Source of the DNA: Glandiceps talaboti
Lineage: Eukaryota > Hemichordata > Enteropneusta > Spengelidae
DNA length: 52,500 nucleotides
Reading direction: 5' to 3'
Assembly: GCF_964340395.1 (NCBI RefSeq)
Contig: NC_135564.1
Span: 12,422,891-12,475,390 of the forward strand
A program made the translations under genes and the position numbers. Below, piece after piece: positions 1 to 12,883 of this stretch (the first letter of the stretch is position 1; the number at the start of each line of letters is the position of its first letter). Under the pieces are notes generated by a model. The model saw only the letters and a list, made by a program, of their open reading frames with translations, made no database searches and had not been told where the DNA came from.

Positions 1-910
1 TAATAAATCCCGGGCCTAACACACCCTAATCTGTAATCATAAATCTGAAAAATCAGTCACGGGTCGCTACATTGTAACAACGTAAATTTTGAAAGAAAAA
101 AAATCTGGGCATAGAAATTGGAAAAGAAATAGTATAAGTACATAATAAACGCAAAAAAATGACTAGTCTCACTAAACTAAATTCTCACCAATGTATCTAT
201 ACTTTGACCATAGACACTTTATAGTGTGAACACTTTGAATGCGACTGCACTGAACGCACTTGTGTACAAGCACAGATAAAGGATACATAAATTCGTAACG
301 CCATCATGGCCTATGTCAATGGAGTGTGAATGATTACATTCACACATACAACGAATAGAAAAAGCTATGACAACTGTCTATCAAACGACTAAACTACGTC
401 AACATGACATAAAAATTCATACAAACTCGGCATCGTTCGCAAAAACCCGAAACCATTGTAAATGGTCGGCAACGCATCTATCAGATAGAGTGAACAAGTT
501 CTCTCTACCCATTCGCCTTGAAACGTAAACGGGTTGTACATGGTTTTGATGCGAGGTTGTGTATCAATCGACCAGATCGCGGAAAAACTTCAAGCAAACT
601 TGCTTCAGAATAGGGCGACATCATGAAATTAAAAGACAAGTTACATGTACATGTAATGAAAATTGCAAAAAAGTCGGAATGATCGTCCGTACTCATGGAC
701 TATTAGGTTCTACTTCAACTTCAAGTTGACCTATAAACACGGCACGTGTCAGTGGTTTTCATCATTACTTGGTTTAGTAACAGGAGATACTAAGTAGTAA
801 ACTGAAAAAATACCGTAATTTGTTTTACGAATGTGGCCGTAATGTTTCGATCGTGGGAAAGCACTGTCTCAAAACTGCGTATTCTAACCCATAACCATTG
901 TTTACCACAT
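1..910. other. non-coding, nothing recognised
   Basis: No supported gene. Short frames are scattered and lack coding character. Confidence 0.6.
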
Positions 911-952
911 GGGGCGAAACGACCAAACCGCTGGGGCGAAACGACTAAGTAG
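911..952. repeat. GGGGCGAAACGAC motif, three copies
   Basis: The 13-mer GGGGCGAAACGAC occurs at about 911, 932 and 969 just before the (CATA)n tract; a variant (GTGCGAACTGG) separates the last two. Function unknown. Confidence 0.7.
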
Positions 953-988
953 GTGCGAACTGGCAATGGGGCGAAACGACCTGTAACC

Positions 989-1077
989 CATACATACATA
1001 CATACATACATACATACATACATACATACATACATACATACATACATACATACATACATACATACATACATACATAC
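989..1077. repeat. (CATA)n microsatellite
   Basis: Pure tetranucleotide tract of ~89 bp. Confidence 0.97.
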
Positions 1078-1389
1078 AAACAATGATACAAGAGTATTTT
1101 AATGATGTAGTAACGTTACCACACTTTTATTAGTGTCGCGTAGAAAATGTTGGCTCAAAACATTTCAATTCTCATACATAACTGTCACATATCAACTCGA
1201 CTAAAACCATAGCGACGACTGATATTTATGATTTGAGTAGTTTCATTCAAACTTATCACATTTATGTTTATTATTTATGAGTTTGCAATGCTTTTTGTTC
1301 ACATGTACATATACCTTTGTAGAGTATAAAACGACCAATAACATTCAAAATAAAATGAATATAATGTACGTTCAGATAAAAATATAATT

Positions 1390-1527
1390 ATCATTATCTG
1401 TGTGTGTGTGCATGCATGCATGTCTGTCTGCCTACCTACCTGCCTGCCTGTCTGTCTGTTTCTGTCTCTCTGTCTGTCTGTCTGTCTCTATTTGTCTATC
1501 TATCTCTGTCTCTTTCTCCCTCCCCCC

Positions 1528-1622
<95 letters not shown>
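1390..1622. repeat. mixed (TCTG)/(CCTA) and long (TC)n microsatellite
   Basis: Degenerate tetranucleotides are followed by ~92 bp of pure (TC)n at 1530-1622. Reading frames through it are low-complexity artefacts. Confidence 0.97.
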
Positions 1623-1624
<2 letters not shown>

Positions 1625-1798
1625 GACTTTTCTGACCGGCCATTCAGACCAAATCAGGAGCGTATATTTTTTAAGTAATCTCTAATTGTTTTGTATGGAC
1701 ACTTAAGTTGATTTCCACTGTTACTGACAGTGTTAGTTCAATATAGTGTACCTTACAGTACATCTCTGATGTGGAAGGGGGTTACTGCATAATTACAC

Positions 1799-1964
1799 AT
1801 TAAAATATGTGTAGCCGGGAGTGGCCTACAAAAATTATTGGATTCATTCCGGTGGGGGGGGGGGGGGGGGCAATGACAATTTTTGAGAGTGGGAAAACAT
1901 ATTATTGACCAAAATCCCAAAATAATTTCCCCCCCCCCCACTGTAATTCTGACCCCAGCCTTTG
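1799..1964. mobile_element. short repeat copy related to the TIR transposon (copy A)
   Basis: About 165 bp starting AAATATGTGTAGCCGGGAG and ending near AATTCTGACCCCAGCC, with long G and C runs. It matches the complement of 30818-30986. The TCAGAAT...ACGGCAG-like end resembles the TIR of the 19927-22550 element. Confidence 0.7.
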
Positions 1965-4329
1965 TATTTACCGGTATCCTTCCACGCACCAATTCTACCA
2001 TCCCTGAGAAATGTAAAAGTCCTGCCATTGTGAATGTATTTTGCAAACGACTATCTTTGTTTAATATAATGTAGTTGCACAATCATAAATACAGCTGACT
2101 CTGACCATAAAAACGATGATAAACATGTGACACACAAGGTCAATGACATGACGTACACAATCAGGTTGTCATAAAATCACTACACAGTCTCTGGTCCTAA
2201 GGGACTCATAACTTTCCATTGGTCGACAGGGGATTGCGATTTACTTGGGCGAGTTGAAATGGGACAAGTTGAAATTGGGAGAGATGATCCGCATCCGTCA
2301 CCAATGTTATGGTATTACATTACCATGCAGAGTTTCCTAGATCACTAATTACTGACTGTGTGTTTGACTGAGGACACAGATATTGTACACAAACAATTTT
2401 TCACATTCTTATCGTGCGATGTGTTTAGCTTGTCAGCCGGCGTCCATTACGGTACTGCGCTATATATAGAGAATACAGCTCAGCCGGCGACCATTACGGT
2501 ACTGCGGTATATCTCAGACTACTGTCGAACCTCGTTGCATATACATCCAGAGCTAATCTCAGACCAGTATTCTCTGTAGTGGTCTGAGGATACATGTAAT
2601 ATGCTCGGTGCTAACGCGCCTCGCTGCATTTCCTATACTAATATTATCTCAGTCGACGAATGGTGGTGTGACAGGCAAGGTCCATCAATCAGCTTCGTTG
2701 CTCACTGTTCAACCTGACACTGTCGTAGTACTAGTTCTGCATTGCCGTAGTTCTCTGTGATCTCGCAACTTCACGAGCGCCTGTGGGTATGCCCAAGGAA
2801 TTGTGGGATAACTTCACTTCCGCCGCCAATAAAAAAAGTTTGCCGTGTGAAAAAGAATTTTGTCATGTCCAGAGAGAGTTTGTATGCAAAATAGTTCATA
2901 TACACCCCCAAAGAATAAATTGGACAGTCCAAACTAATTTGCGCCCTCAGAGGCAGAGAGTTGCATATATTGAAATTAAATGTAACTCATACCATCAAAT
3001 TTAGTTTTGACTTGGAATTTCAAAGTCTGTTCTTGGGGTGTAACATTTTTGTACAAAGTATTAAAGTTTATTCTTGGGGGAAAAAGTTTGCTCTAGGAAA
3101 AAAAGTTTTGTCTTACAAATGTGAACTTTTTGCTTTAATATTTCTATTTTGAACCAAAAAAATAATGTTTCGTCCTATGAAAGAAATTTTTTATCCTTGT
3201 ACTGAATATTTTGCTCTCCAAAATTTAATTATTTCTTCCATAAATGTATTGTTCCTTTGTCATCTCTGGGCCGCCGTAACAAAGGTTCGTACAACACACT
3301 GCTATTCGCTAAGAAGGAAACTTGTTTCTTGCATCTCTTAAATTCAAAATCAAAATCTAACAATTAACATTAAAGCACAGCGGACAAAATAACTACGAAT
3401 GCCTAACTCCTCCTAATTACATAACATGTTATTAATTGGATAGTATTTGTCATATGATTAATTTAAGTGCTTTGATGTGCAGAGGGAATTATGCAACTAT
3501 GTTACCCAAGTTAATCTTTTCGTATGTTTATCAATACCCTAGCCCTATTGACATAACACCAATGTGTAATTCAGGTACAGAGACACTTCCTTGGATTCAC
3601 ATGTCCACGCTGTATACGAGAGTATTATTTATGAACGGGTGCCAATCTTCTAATGCTTTGTAATAAATTTGACACCTTACAGCTATGCAAATTTCCGTGT
3701 AATTTAGCGTACATGTAACTAAGCATACATACAACATGATAGTATGGCAAACAAATTTCACATCCCACAAATGCCACTCAATTGCCGAGAAACACTAATT
3801 TGAAGATTGCAACACATCCATTACCCTAGAAATTATCCATTGCTGCCTTATAACAGACACACATGTATTATAGAAATATAGTCGTCATGGATATTGAACA
3901 TTTAGCTAAAATAAATCCACATCTGCTAACTACCATAAGGCAACGCTGGACCACTACTATGAACCAGATTTAAACTGAATGCCTCCTAAAGGCAAAACCA
4001 TAGCGTTTGGTTGACACACATCGTTCGAATGCAAAATTCTAAGCTATAGCTATTGTCTATGATGTACCCAAAATTGGGAAAATTAATTGTGTGAAAATAT
4101 ATGACATTTGAAGCTTCCATACCTAACATATTGCCGAAGTATTGAAAATCTGTAATTATACAAATTAAGCATTGATTATGATGTACATCAGCAAGCTTTA
4201 AAGGACACATTCAATTATTTACCATCAATGCATGCACTAAATTATCTGAAATTTACAGCTTACATTCTACAGATATTGCCTAATTTTAAAATTGACTATT
4301 TACACATATTTTACATATCACATTAAAAA
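1965..4329. other. non-coding stretch
   Basis: Apart from the 48-bp repeat I see no gene. The phrase CCAGATTTAAACTGAATGCC at 3965 recurs at 12965, so part of 3880-4020 belongs to an interspersed repeat. Confidence 0.6.
2433..2514. repeat. 48-bp-period direct repeat (2 copies)
   Basis: CAGCCGGCG(T/A)CCATTACGGT and ACTGCG(C/G)TATAT are repeated, separated by AGAGAATACAGCT. No gene assigned. Confidence 0.8.
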
Positions 4330-4985
4330 TGTACATCAAACACGGGTGATTTGTTATTATTATTGTTGATGTATGTACCAAGCTATAGTGTATTTGAAGA
4401 CTGCGCTCTTAAGAGTTAGCCTAATTATCAAACATCATTAATTTCGCAAATTACTCATTAAAAATAAACAATATACCAACATGCTTTATTGGCGATGTGT
4501 GCTTTGTTATGGTTGATTGTTGTGCTAACTTATATTGAATTTGAAGTGTATTCTTTTAAATATAGCTTAATTACTGAAAATCATAGAATATTCAAATTAC
4601 TCGTTGAAAGTAAAAGCCAAGTAAACATTGTGCATAGCTATGATTGATATATGTACAAAATTACATGAAATTTGAAGCTTGAATTCTTTTGATTAATAAT
4701 TATCCTAGATCATTCATTATGCAAATTATTCATTAAAACTAAACACTAAGCCAACAGACTTTACAGGATGTGTGTGTTTTGCTTTCTTAAGACATGGCCT
4801 AATTACGGCAAATCATTTAATCATGCAAACATTTCATTAAAACTATAAGCTATAAACTTTATACAACATATGCGTTTTGTTGTGGTCAATGCATGCCAAA
4901 ATATATTGCATAAGAAGTGTTCATTCTTAAGATATAGCTAATTACTAAAACCAATCAATTATGCAAATGATGATTTATTAATCAA
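4330..4985. repeat. imperfect ~155-bp tandem array (about 4 units)
   Basis: Each unit carries versions of TGAATTTGAAGTGTATTCTT, TAGCCTAATTA and ATTATGCAAATTATTCATTA, plus a GTGTTTTGTTGTGGTTGAT-like part. Units are well diverged, so the array is old. Similar ATGCAAATT-type text lies at 10370-10440. Confidence 0.68.
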
Positions 4986-5106
4986 TTAATTAATTTGATG
5001 TTTAACAAAATATAATAAGTTCTCTTCATAAACATACGAAAGATTTGTAGCACGTTATTATAGTTTTTGTGTTCACAGAATGACAGACACAAGCACACAC
5101 AGATAG

Positions 5107-5413
<307 letters not shown>

Positions 5414-5638
5414 GCGTAGCGTAACCCCCCCTTGCGAGAAGTACACAGGATTGTCTAGCTACGTTCGATTTCAATTTAGAGGCTCTTGCCAACACAGGTA
5501 ATTTGTGTGACTTGAAAGTATGAAATTATCTCCAGAAGCTTCGATATACGAAAACGTTTGCATTTCCAAGACATGCATTCTACTTTGACAACAATCTCTA
5601 AAAGTTTCAATTTTTCGCCATAGGACACATTATTGGAT

Positions 5639-8600
5639 ATGGAGGAAATGTGCTGTGTTCGATCTGAAGACCTTGAACAAAATATTGTAATGGAACCTGT
5701 CCCATCAACCACTGACCATGATTTGCAAAATGAAATCAACTATTCTTCGACTATGATTGGTCCATCCCAAATGCAGTACCAGAGAATAAATGAGATCTTA
5801 CATACCAAGGAAACATCACTACAGTCACTGATAGTTGGTAACATGTGTATGTCAGATTTAGAGCATTTTGTAAAACATATAAGAGTATTACATAAATTGA
5901 TTGTTTTCAATATAGCGTCATTCGATAAAGATAAATTTATGTCTTTAATTGCAAATTCAAGTATTGCAACTCTGGTTATCATTGGTGTCAGTGTTACAGT
6001 ACCTTGGCATCTCGAGTTAAATAGGGATATGTGTGTTGTTAATATTAGCCACTGTAAAACCACTAAGATAGGTAAGGGTCGTACAAAGTCAGGATCTGGC
6101 CAAATTTCACTAAAAGTCACAAAGTTGGAAAGTTTGTACCTACACAATAATAATCTCACGTCTCTCCAAGATGATCTCGGTATCATTCCAGGATTGTCGG
6201 TCGTTGTTGTACACAACAATAACTTCCAAGTAATTCCAACCTCACTTGGCTATAAAGATGAGTACAAAGAAATGGCCATACATGGTAACCCGATCCTTAA
6301 CATTCCCAAAAATATAATACAAGAAGGTAAAATAGCAATAATATCTTACTTGAAAGAGTTTGTTACTAAAGAAAACATCCCAAACACTACCATCAAACTT
6401 GTTCTTGTTGGCCATGAGCGTGTCGGTAAAACCACCCTTGTCAGTGCATTGACCAGTCAAACATTAACAACGGAGGTCGAAAAAACGGATGGCATTGAGG
6501 TGTCAGAGTTGGACCTAAAGAGTCCTGGTACTCGTCTTAGTAGGATTTTTTCAAGAAAGAAAGAGCGTCCAGTCACAATAAAGTGTTTCGACTTTGCTGG
6601 GGATGTTGATTTTTTAGAAACCCACTCCCTTTTCCTTCGAGATGATGATCTGTTTCTGTTGTTATTTGATCTTAGTAGATTTGCTGTCAGGGCTTCATAT
6701 GAAGAGGGAAGTTCACAACATCAAATAGGTAGGGTGTACCTGTGGCTGCAGACCATACATGCTCAAGCTCCAAATTCTCGAGTAATTCTCATTGGTACCC
6801 ATGCAGATTCAGATAAGTTGAATCCTCGCATGGTTGAACTTATTTGGTCTCAATTGAGAGATATGCTTGAGAAGGCAAGAGCAGTTCACCATAAAGATCA
6901 TCGACACAATTTGATAGATAACTGCCTAATCTGTCAACCAGGTTCTAGCATTTCTCGATCCACTATCAATGGCCTAGCAGCATGTGTTAAAGTCGTGTTA
7001 CACAATACAGCCAGTGCACTTGGAAATGATAGTATTTCTGGAGCCACGTCAAATGATGACAAAGTTAAGTTCCCTCATGTTGTTGGCTACTATGAAATAA
7101 GTAGCAAACAAAACTTTCCACGGCGTATACTAAGCAACAAAAACCCAAGTCTGGAACAACTCAAGGTTGGTGTCTATCAAGAGGCCAAGAACCTTATCAA
7201 ATTGCAACCAACTATTCCAAGTCACTGGAATGAATTCAGAATCCTCTTGCAAAAGCGATTTGACGAGACAGAAACTGTACCTTCAAAACAACCCATACTG
7301 TCCCAGAAAGAGTACACAAAGATTGCTTCTGGAGTTGGCATTGCAAATAGAGATGACGATAGATCAATGAAGAATGTTACAAGCTTTTTGCAGTGTCAAG
7401 GCGATATTCTTTGTTTCAACAAGTGTAGGCATTCCACAGGTGCCGATGATAGACCTAGTAAAATCATTGTGAAGCCACAATGGTTAGCTAAGCAGCTACG
7501 GATTCTGATATCATACAGGGACAACTGTGACTACATCTCTTCAAGTGGATTTCTGACAAATGAAAGCTTAGCAGAGGCCTGGAGTGGTATGCCTGTTTCT
7601 TACCACATGGCTCTGGTTGATCTCTTCATTGAAATGGGCATATGTTTTCCTGTAGATCATAAAAATGAAGATAACTGCGACACGCATATGTGTGATGCTA
7701 CACTAGCTGCTTGCAATCGACCAGTGGCCAAAAAACTTCTTTTTCCTTGCAAGTTGCCTTTGGGACAACCCAATGTAAAACATTGGAGTAAATATCCAAA
7801 GAAAAATCATCGCCAGCTGAGCCATTCGTATGACATGTCATTCATTCCTGGTGCTTTCTTTTGTGATATTATCTCAGAGGTTGATAAACACAGCAATACC
7901 TTCGATGCAGAACCTGTATTCCTGCGAAATCACATTGTCTATGTCACCAGTCAGCCAGAGCGCTCTCCCCATTCAATTCATATCAATCTTGATTTCCTCT
8001 CCAATGCTATACGAGTTACAGTAAGAGGTCTTAACCCATGTAGCTTCTTGCCACAAGTTGAAGGGTACGTGAAATCTGTTTTGGACAGGGGTCAATATCC
8101 TGGTATTACTTATACAAAGGCTATCCTGTGCCCTGAATGTGTCATAAATGATGAGCCAGAACCAGGACGGTTCAAGGTAATAGACTGTACACGCAAGACA
8201 TCAAGAGTTTGCTCAAAGTACTTGACGCATATGTATGACGACGAAAATGTAGTAACGGGTGGGTATGAACCATGCCAATCACAATTAGTTGTGCAGGATA
8301 TTCTCCATGCTTTGAAAGACACTGAGTGTCCCAAGTTATTTACCATCTTACCGATCAACACAGGATCTCTGCCACTATTTGAGAAGGTATTGACATACCT
8401 GAAGGATGGCTTTGCCGTACATCTTCTCTGTGAATGTCCGAAGCAATGGCATTTCCTCGAAACCCCGGGATATAGAGTACACAAAGTTAAGCAATTTATT
8501 CACAAATATGGCCGGCGACTTTGCAAGGTATTAAAGGTTATTTCTCATCTGGAAGCCCCTCTAGCAGCTGCTAAGAAAATTAAGCCAATTGAAGTCGTAG

Positions 8601-8923
8601 CTGGTGAATATATCTCAAGCGTGTCACAGGTAGCACAAAAGTCACGAGATATCAATCAAATTCTGTCAAACTTCCTTACCGACTTCACCAAGCAGTATCC
8701 TACATTGGTTAAATATACATCTGGTTCAGTCGATGACTTGATAAGGGATTTAAAACTTCCAGACAGTAAGCTTGACCGACGTGAGCTCTCAATTTTTCTG
8801 CGGAAGGCAGATGAAGACCAACGCTTCGGTGACTTGTTCCCTGCTATTGTAGGAACAGAAGTTCTTTGGTTATGCGAAGAGCATCACAAATTATACAGCA
8901 CATCCCTTGTTGCATCACAGTAG
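5639..8923 (+). CDS. Roco-family protein (LRR-Roc-COR GTPase), single exon
   Basis: The sequence shows one uninterrupted 1094-codon frame. The first ATG (5639) lies just after an in-frame TAG (5621-5623), so it is a sensible start. That TAG also forms a possible 3' splice site (pyrimidine-rich tract, then CCATAG), so an upstream 5' exon is possible. Weak leucine-rich repeats lie at about residues 158-235 (LYLHNNNLTSL, then VVVHNNNF). A Roc GTPase domain follows: P-loop GHERVGKT at 258-265, switch-II DFAG at 318-321 and GTHAD (G4-type) at 386-390. A COR-like region runs from about 500 to 680 (WNEFRILLQKRF, then FLQCQGDIL and PQWLAKQL). The last ~200 residues are alpha-helical in character, ending near SIFLRKADED and VLWLCEEH. 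No kinase motifs (VAIK, HRD, DFG) were seen, so it is closer to MFHAS1-like and other invertebrate Roco proteins than to LRRK. In the family, Roc-COR proteins act as GTP-regulated cytosolic scaffolds in signalling. The specific role here is unknown. The gene is convergent with the large minus-strand gene. Confidence 0.9.
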   Translation: MEEMCCVRSEDLEQNIVMEPVPSTTDHDLQNEINYSSTMIGPSQMQYQRINEILHTKETSLQSLIVGNMCMSDLEHFVKHIRVLHKLIVFNIASFDKDKFMSLIANSSIATLVIIGVSVTVPWHLELNRDMCVVNISHCKTTKIGKGRTKSGSGQISLKVTKLESLYLHNNNLTSLQDDLGIIPGLSVVVVHNNNFQVIPTSLGYKDEYKEMAIHGNPILNIPKNIIQEGKIAIISYLKEFVTKENIPNTTIKLVLVGHERVGKTTLVSALTSQTLTTEVEKTDGIEVSELDLKSPGTRLSRIFSRKKERPVTIKCFDFAGDVDFLETHSLFLRDDDLFLLLFDLSRFAVRASYEEGSSQHQIGRVYLWLQTIHAQAPNSRVILIGTHADSDKLNPRMVELIWSQLRDMLEKARAVHHKDHRHNLIDNCLICQPGSSISRSTINGLAACVKVVLHNTASALGNDSISGATSNDDKVKFPHVVGYYEISSKQNFPRRILSNKNPSLEQLKVGVYQEAKNLIKLQPTIPSHWNEFRILLQKRFDETETVPSKQPILSQKEYTKIASGVGIANRDDDRSMKNVTSFLQCQGDILCFNKCRHSTGADDRPSKIIVKPQWLAKQLRILISYRDNCDYISSSGFLTNESLAEAWSGMPVSYHMALVDLFIEMGICFPVDHKNEDNCDTHMCDATLAACNRPVAKKLLFPCKLPLGQPNVKHWSKYPKKNHRQLSHSYDMSFIPGAFFCDIISEVDKHSNTFDAEPVFLRNHIVYVTSQPERSPHSIHINLDFLSNAIRVTVRGLNPCSFLPQVEGYVKSVLDRGQYPGITYTKAILCPECVINDEPEPGRFKVIDCTRKTSRVCSKYLTHMYDDENVVTGGYEPCQSQLVVQDILHALKDTECPKLFTILPINTGSLPLFEKVLTYLKDGFAVHLLCECPKQWHFLETPGYRVHKVKQFIHKYGRRLCKVLKVISHLEAPLAAAKKIKPIEVVAGEYISSVSQVAQKSRDINQILSNFLTDFTKQYPTLVKYTSGSVDDLIRDLKLPDSKLDRRELSIFLRKADEDQRFGDLFPAIVGTEVLWLCEEHHKLYSTSLVASQ

Positions 8924-9186
8924 ACCGCTGGAGTACGAACCTACATTTTAGGCAATTGGAGCCTGTTCTGATACATTAGATACTCACAACCTGTTGTTAC
9001 CACTCTAACTAGTCTTTGAGTTTATAAAAGTGGTAGAATGTAAACGTCAACAACTTTTCTCGCTATATGAATATATAGTTACTTCTGCCTTTCATAAAGA
9101 TTTTTGTACATTGTGAACATCTATAATTGGTTAATTTCAAATTTGTTTGAGTGCCTCCAGTAAGGAGAGGTAATGACATGGTGATA

Positions 9187-9224
9187 TGTATGTGTGTATG
9201 TATGTATGTATGTATGTATGTATG
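9187..9224. repeat. (TATG)n microsatellite
   Basis: Short tetranucleotide tract in the presumed Roco 3' flank. Confidence 0.93.
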
Positions 9225-10067
9225 CCTGACTACCCGTCACTAATAATTAGTGTTGGAACTAATCAGAAGCATTTTCTCCCATGTCTGGTTATAATACTGT
9301 TAGTATTAGCAAGTAGGCAAATGGTCCTTGTTATGTTGTGTAAATGAGTGAACAGAGAAGACACAGGAGACTGATGTTCATGTTGGGGCGAGCGAGATTA
9401 GGAGCACAACAAATCGCCTTTATTATTATTATCATCATTACTGTACAGTGTCTGATTACTGGTATTTGCACACTTTTCAGATATTGTAGTTGTCTATTTG
9501 AAAAACAATACTACAGTTACAAACTAGTGCAGTTTTAACATGGTGACAGATTCAAAACCAAGCTTTCGCTCAAGATTTAAACTTGTCACTACACCAGCTA
9601 CGGATAATATTGACCAATTATTACAGTATATATTTGGTGACTTGATAATATCCCAGTTGCAGCTATATGTCAGTTTCTAATATGTGATGTTTATTTCTCA
9701 TTAACGACACATTTTGTACATTTATTGAGAGCTTCTTAAAGAATGTGGCCAACTGGTAAAACTACTGCAATGTTTAGTTGCAAAATTTGATTGTACCAGG
9801 ACTATTGCGGGTGATAAAGTGTCCTGTTATGTTCTGTGATCACACAGTAGTGTGTAGGTTTGGGTGAAATGTGATGTGTCAGACGGTGTGTTGGCAGCCT
9901 GTCTTTCAAACTCTTCTACCAGCGTGATATATCGATTGCACACACTGACATAATCCATAACACCCAAGATTCGTTCCTTGATCTGCCCCAAACTCCTGTT
10001 CGTTAGGAAACTTATTTACTACTATTAAAAGAATTTCTAAAGTAGCATTACTATACCAGCTATATGT

Positions 10068-10073
10068 AATAAA
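10068..10073 (+). terminator. possible polyadenylation signal (AATAAA) for the Roco gene
   Basis: An AATAAA hexamer lies about 1.15 kb after the Roco stop codon. It is a convincing candidate only by position; the implied 3' UTR would cross the (TATG)n tract at 9187-9224. Such hexamers are common by chance in AT-rich DNA. Confidence 0.25.
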
Positions 10074-11090
10074 AACTTATTAAGAGTCCCAACATTAACC
10101 AAGAGTAAACTAAAGGCCTCCATTTAGACCACATGGAAAAGCTGTAGATTGTTGTGGAATTCTGATCATAACGTGAATGATATACTTGTCAACCTGATTA
10201 ATACATATAATTAATTATGCAATAAATCAATTGGATGATGCAAATCTAACCCCCCCCCCCCCGATGATATCTTTGGGGTTTGTATGGTATTACATCATTC
10301 AAATATCACATTTACGGCGAATCCGAGCTAGTCGATATTTCACTCAATTTGATCAATACCAATACTTCTGTAACTTAATCATGTAAATTTGTGGGATATC
10401 ATCTAATTATTAAACCTCATTAACTATGCAAATTTGTGAAAATGTAGATAATGTTTTTTACATTCTAAGTATTGTGGTGACATGTTCAAACCTATTCGTT
10501 TATGTAACCATGCATATCCATCAAACCAGAGTTGCATAGTACTTGATTGAGCAATAAGTTGTGAAAATGTGAAGGATATACGTGTATAGTCTTGTCGGGC
10601 TTTTATGTGTTATCGATTAAAAATAGTAGTCTAGTTAGGATATTGACATAAAAACGTTCCTTCACGATTTATACATTTTTAAAATTATTTGTAAAGGAAA
10701 TGATGAAGAGGTACAGATTTATTAGTTATGAAAAGCTCATAATGTTCATCATCTTACAGTTATAAATGTATTAACTAACAAAGTGTACCATTGGTAAATT
10801 ATTCATCCATTATATCCTCGTGTTCTTCAATCTTCAAACAATCCATTCAGCTTGTTCTTACTTTCTTCTTCTCCTATCTCTAATAGAGCATAATGCTAGA
10901 ACACGTTTTTAAGTATTTATGTGTACCATTTTGAAAATAGTAGTAACGAGCAAGCTTTTATACTACATGTTTGTTAAGTAATAAATAAAATATGAGTTTT
11001 GTGGGTAGGAACCGATGGAAAAATAAAGATAACGGGATAAAGAACCTTAGTGAATGAATTCTTTTATCCGTGTGTGCGTGTGAAAGAGAG

Positions 11091-11092
11091 GC

Positions 11093-11149
<57 letters not shown>
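11091..11149. repeat. (CAGA)n microsatellite
   Basis: Fifty-nine bases of (GACA)n in intergenic DNA. Confidence 0.95.
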
Positions 11150-12029
11150 TAGGTACACAGAGATAAAAGACACAGACACCACGCGCACTCACCAAACCAT
11201 TAAAATTCACTGAAGAAACTGTTCATACCCTTCCTCAGCCTACTAACACATATTTCGTCAACCAGGTTCTCAAATTTGTTTTTATAAAGGAGAACTACCA
11301 AGCGAACTATCTAAAGACTTGTCTTCAACATCTTGATATCCATACATTGTCAATGTCATTTAGGAGGGCCATGGGTGGTATGGCTGAATCATGAAAATAA
11401 ACTTATTGTAAATTAGGGTGCGCGTTTCCTCTCTAGCAATGACATTATGTTTTTTGTTTATTACGGTATCACTCAAAGTCACAGTCATGATGATAGTGTC
11501 GCGAGTGACAGAAAAATTGATAATAATATATTGTTGTATGTCCTCCAAGCTTCGCTTTTCAGATATTGTGACTTGGGGTCGTGTATAATTGTCATATAAA
11601 CGCTACATTTAGTGTAAGAACAGTTCACCTATCAAAATACCACTCAGTTCCCATAAACACAAATATGTCACATTAGCCTACTGGCAATTAGACTGTTCCA
11701 TGTACTGAGATTATTATGCTCGAATGAATGATAGATGAATAGAAAAAATGAATGAAAACAAGAAACGAAAAAAAGTAAAAAGATGGCATTGGTGTGTACA
11801 AGATGGTAAAACCAAGGAGGTACAGTATCAATGTGTGGAGGAACACCATTAGAGTGAATGTCTACGGTTACCGCCCATGAAAAATGTCAGACTCAGAACA
11901 AAATCCTCAATTAGGTCCTAGTATATTGAGAAAATAATAACGCCGCGCCAATGGCATTGTAGCACAACTGTAGAGTTTTTAAATGTGTGTATCCACATGC
12001 TGATCCATGCTAGGTATATGTGTTTATTT

Positions 12030-12820
12030 GCTGAATGACTATCCAGCCCTATTGTTGTCTTTGCAACATACACTATCCATTGGTTGTTGCTATGGGTGTG
12101 GTCTTGTTGCGAATTAGTACATTTACATTCATTTTTGAATGTTCACTCACTTGTCTATTAATCCCTGTTGCCCTCTTTGTGAAATACATCCTCATTTGGC
12201 TGTTGCTATGGGCGTAGTCATGGTTGCCAGGGATATTTTTTTTGAATGATTACTCACTTGTCTACCAGATGATGTTGTTGCTAAGGGCGTGGTCATAGCT
12301 GATAGGGTCAATTGTGTCAAAATGGTTTGAACAAAATCTGCAGCATTACACTCCTAGAAACATCTCACCAAATTTCAGTCTCATTGACCAAGTGCGTTTT
12401 GAGAGATTTTATGACCAAAATTCACATTTTACATCTCATTTGCAGATTGCCGGTCAGATCATTATATGCTTAATATGTCTTCGTCTATACACCCACAGAT
12501 GCATCCCCATTAAATTTCAGCCAAATCTGCTCTGTAGTTTTGGAATGAAAGACGTTTGATCAAAAAGACATAGTTTTAGCCCTAATTTCAATATTACTGG
12601 TAGAATCATCATATCATGAACAAATCTTAATCTACACACCCGTAAGAACGTTCCTACCAAATTTCAGGTCAATTTACGCAGTAGCTTTTGACCAAAAATG
12701 ACATTTGCCCTCCAAATCACACATCTGTATTTTGCTTTGAACAATTTCCCAATTAGACACCAAAAGTAATGTTCCTCACTAAATAACAATGCAATAGGTC
12801 TGGTGGTTTTGAGTTGTCCA
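12030..12820. repeat. interspersed repeat cluster, ~115-bp internal units
   Basis: GTTGCTATGGGTGTGGTC, GTTGCTATGGGCGTAGTC and GTTGCTAAGGGCGTGGTC recur with TGAATG.TTACTCACTTGTC between them. The following part has two CACC(C/A)...ACCAAATTTCAG blocks. The end (AATTAGACACCA...GGTGGTTTTGAG) resembles 20310-20370 and leads into (CA)n. Confidence 0.65.
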
Positions 12821-12844
12821 CACACACACACACACACACACACG

Positions 12845-12881
<37 letters not shown>
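12819..12881. repeat. (CA)n microsatellite
   Basis: Dinucleotide tract at the end of the repeat cluster, with CACG interruptions. Confidence 0.95.

Positions 12882-12883
<2 letters not shown>

Larger units (their letters stand above)
8924..12029. other. intergenic between convergent genes
   Basis: AT-rich, with short repeats only (C run at 10251, microsatellites listed). Its first ~1.1 kb may be Roco 3' UTR. No further gene seen. Confidence 0.6.

Noticed and set aside
1400-1685. Open frames of Ser-Leu repeats
   Set aside because: Pure translation of (TC)n and (TCTG)n microsatellites in all three frames.
2783-3152. Two short overlapping plus-strand frames
   Set aside because: No homologous motif, no splice context and composition like the surrounding AT-rich DNA.
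5633-5638. TTG as start of the Roco protein
   Set aside because: The ATG six bases later is a normal start; TTG starts are not expected in animal nuclear genes.
8300-8923. Kinase domain at the end of the Roco protein (LRRK-like)
   Set aside because: No glycine-rich loop, HRD or DFG motif is present in the C-terminal part.
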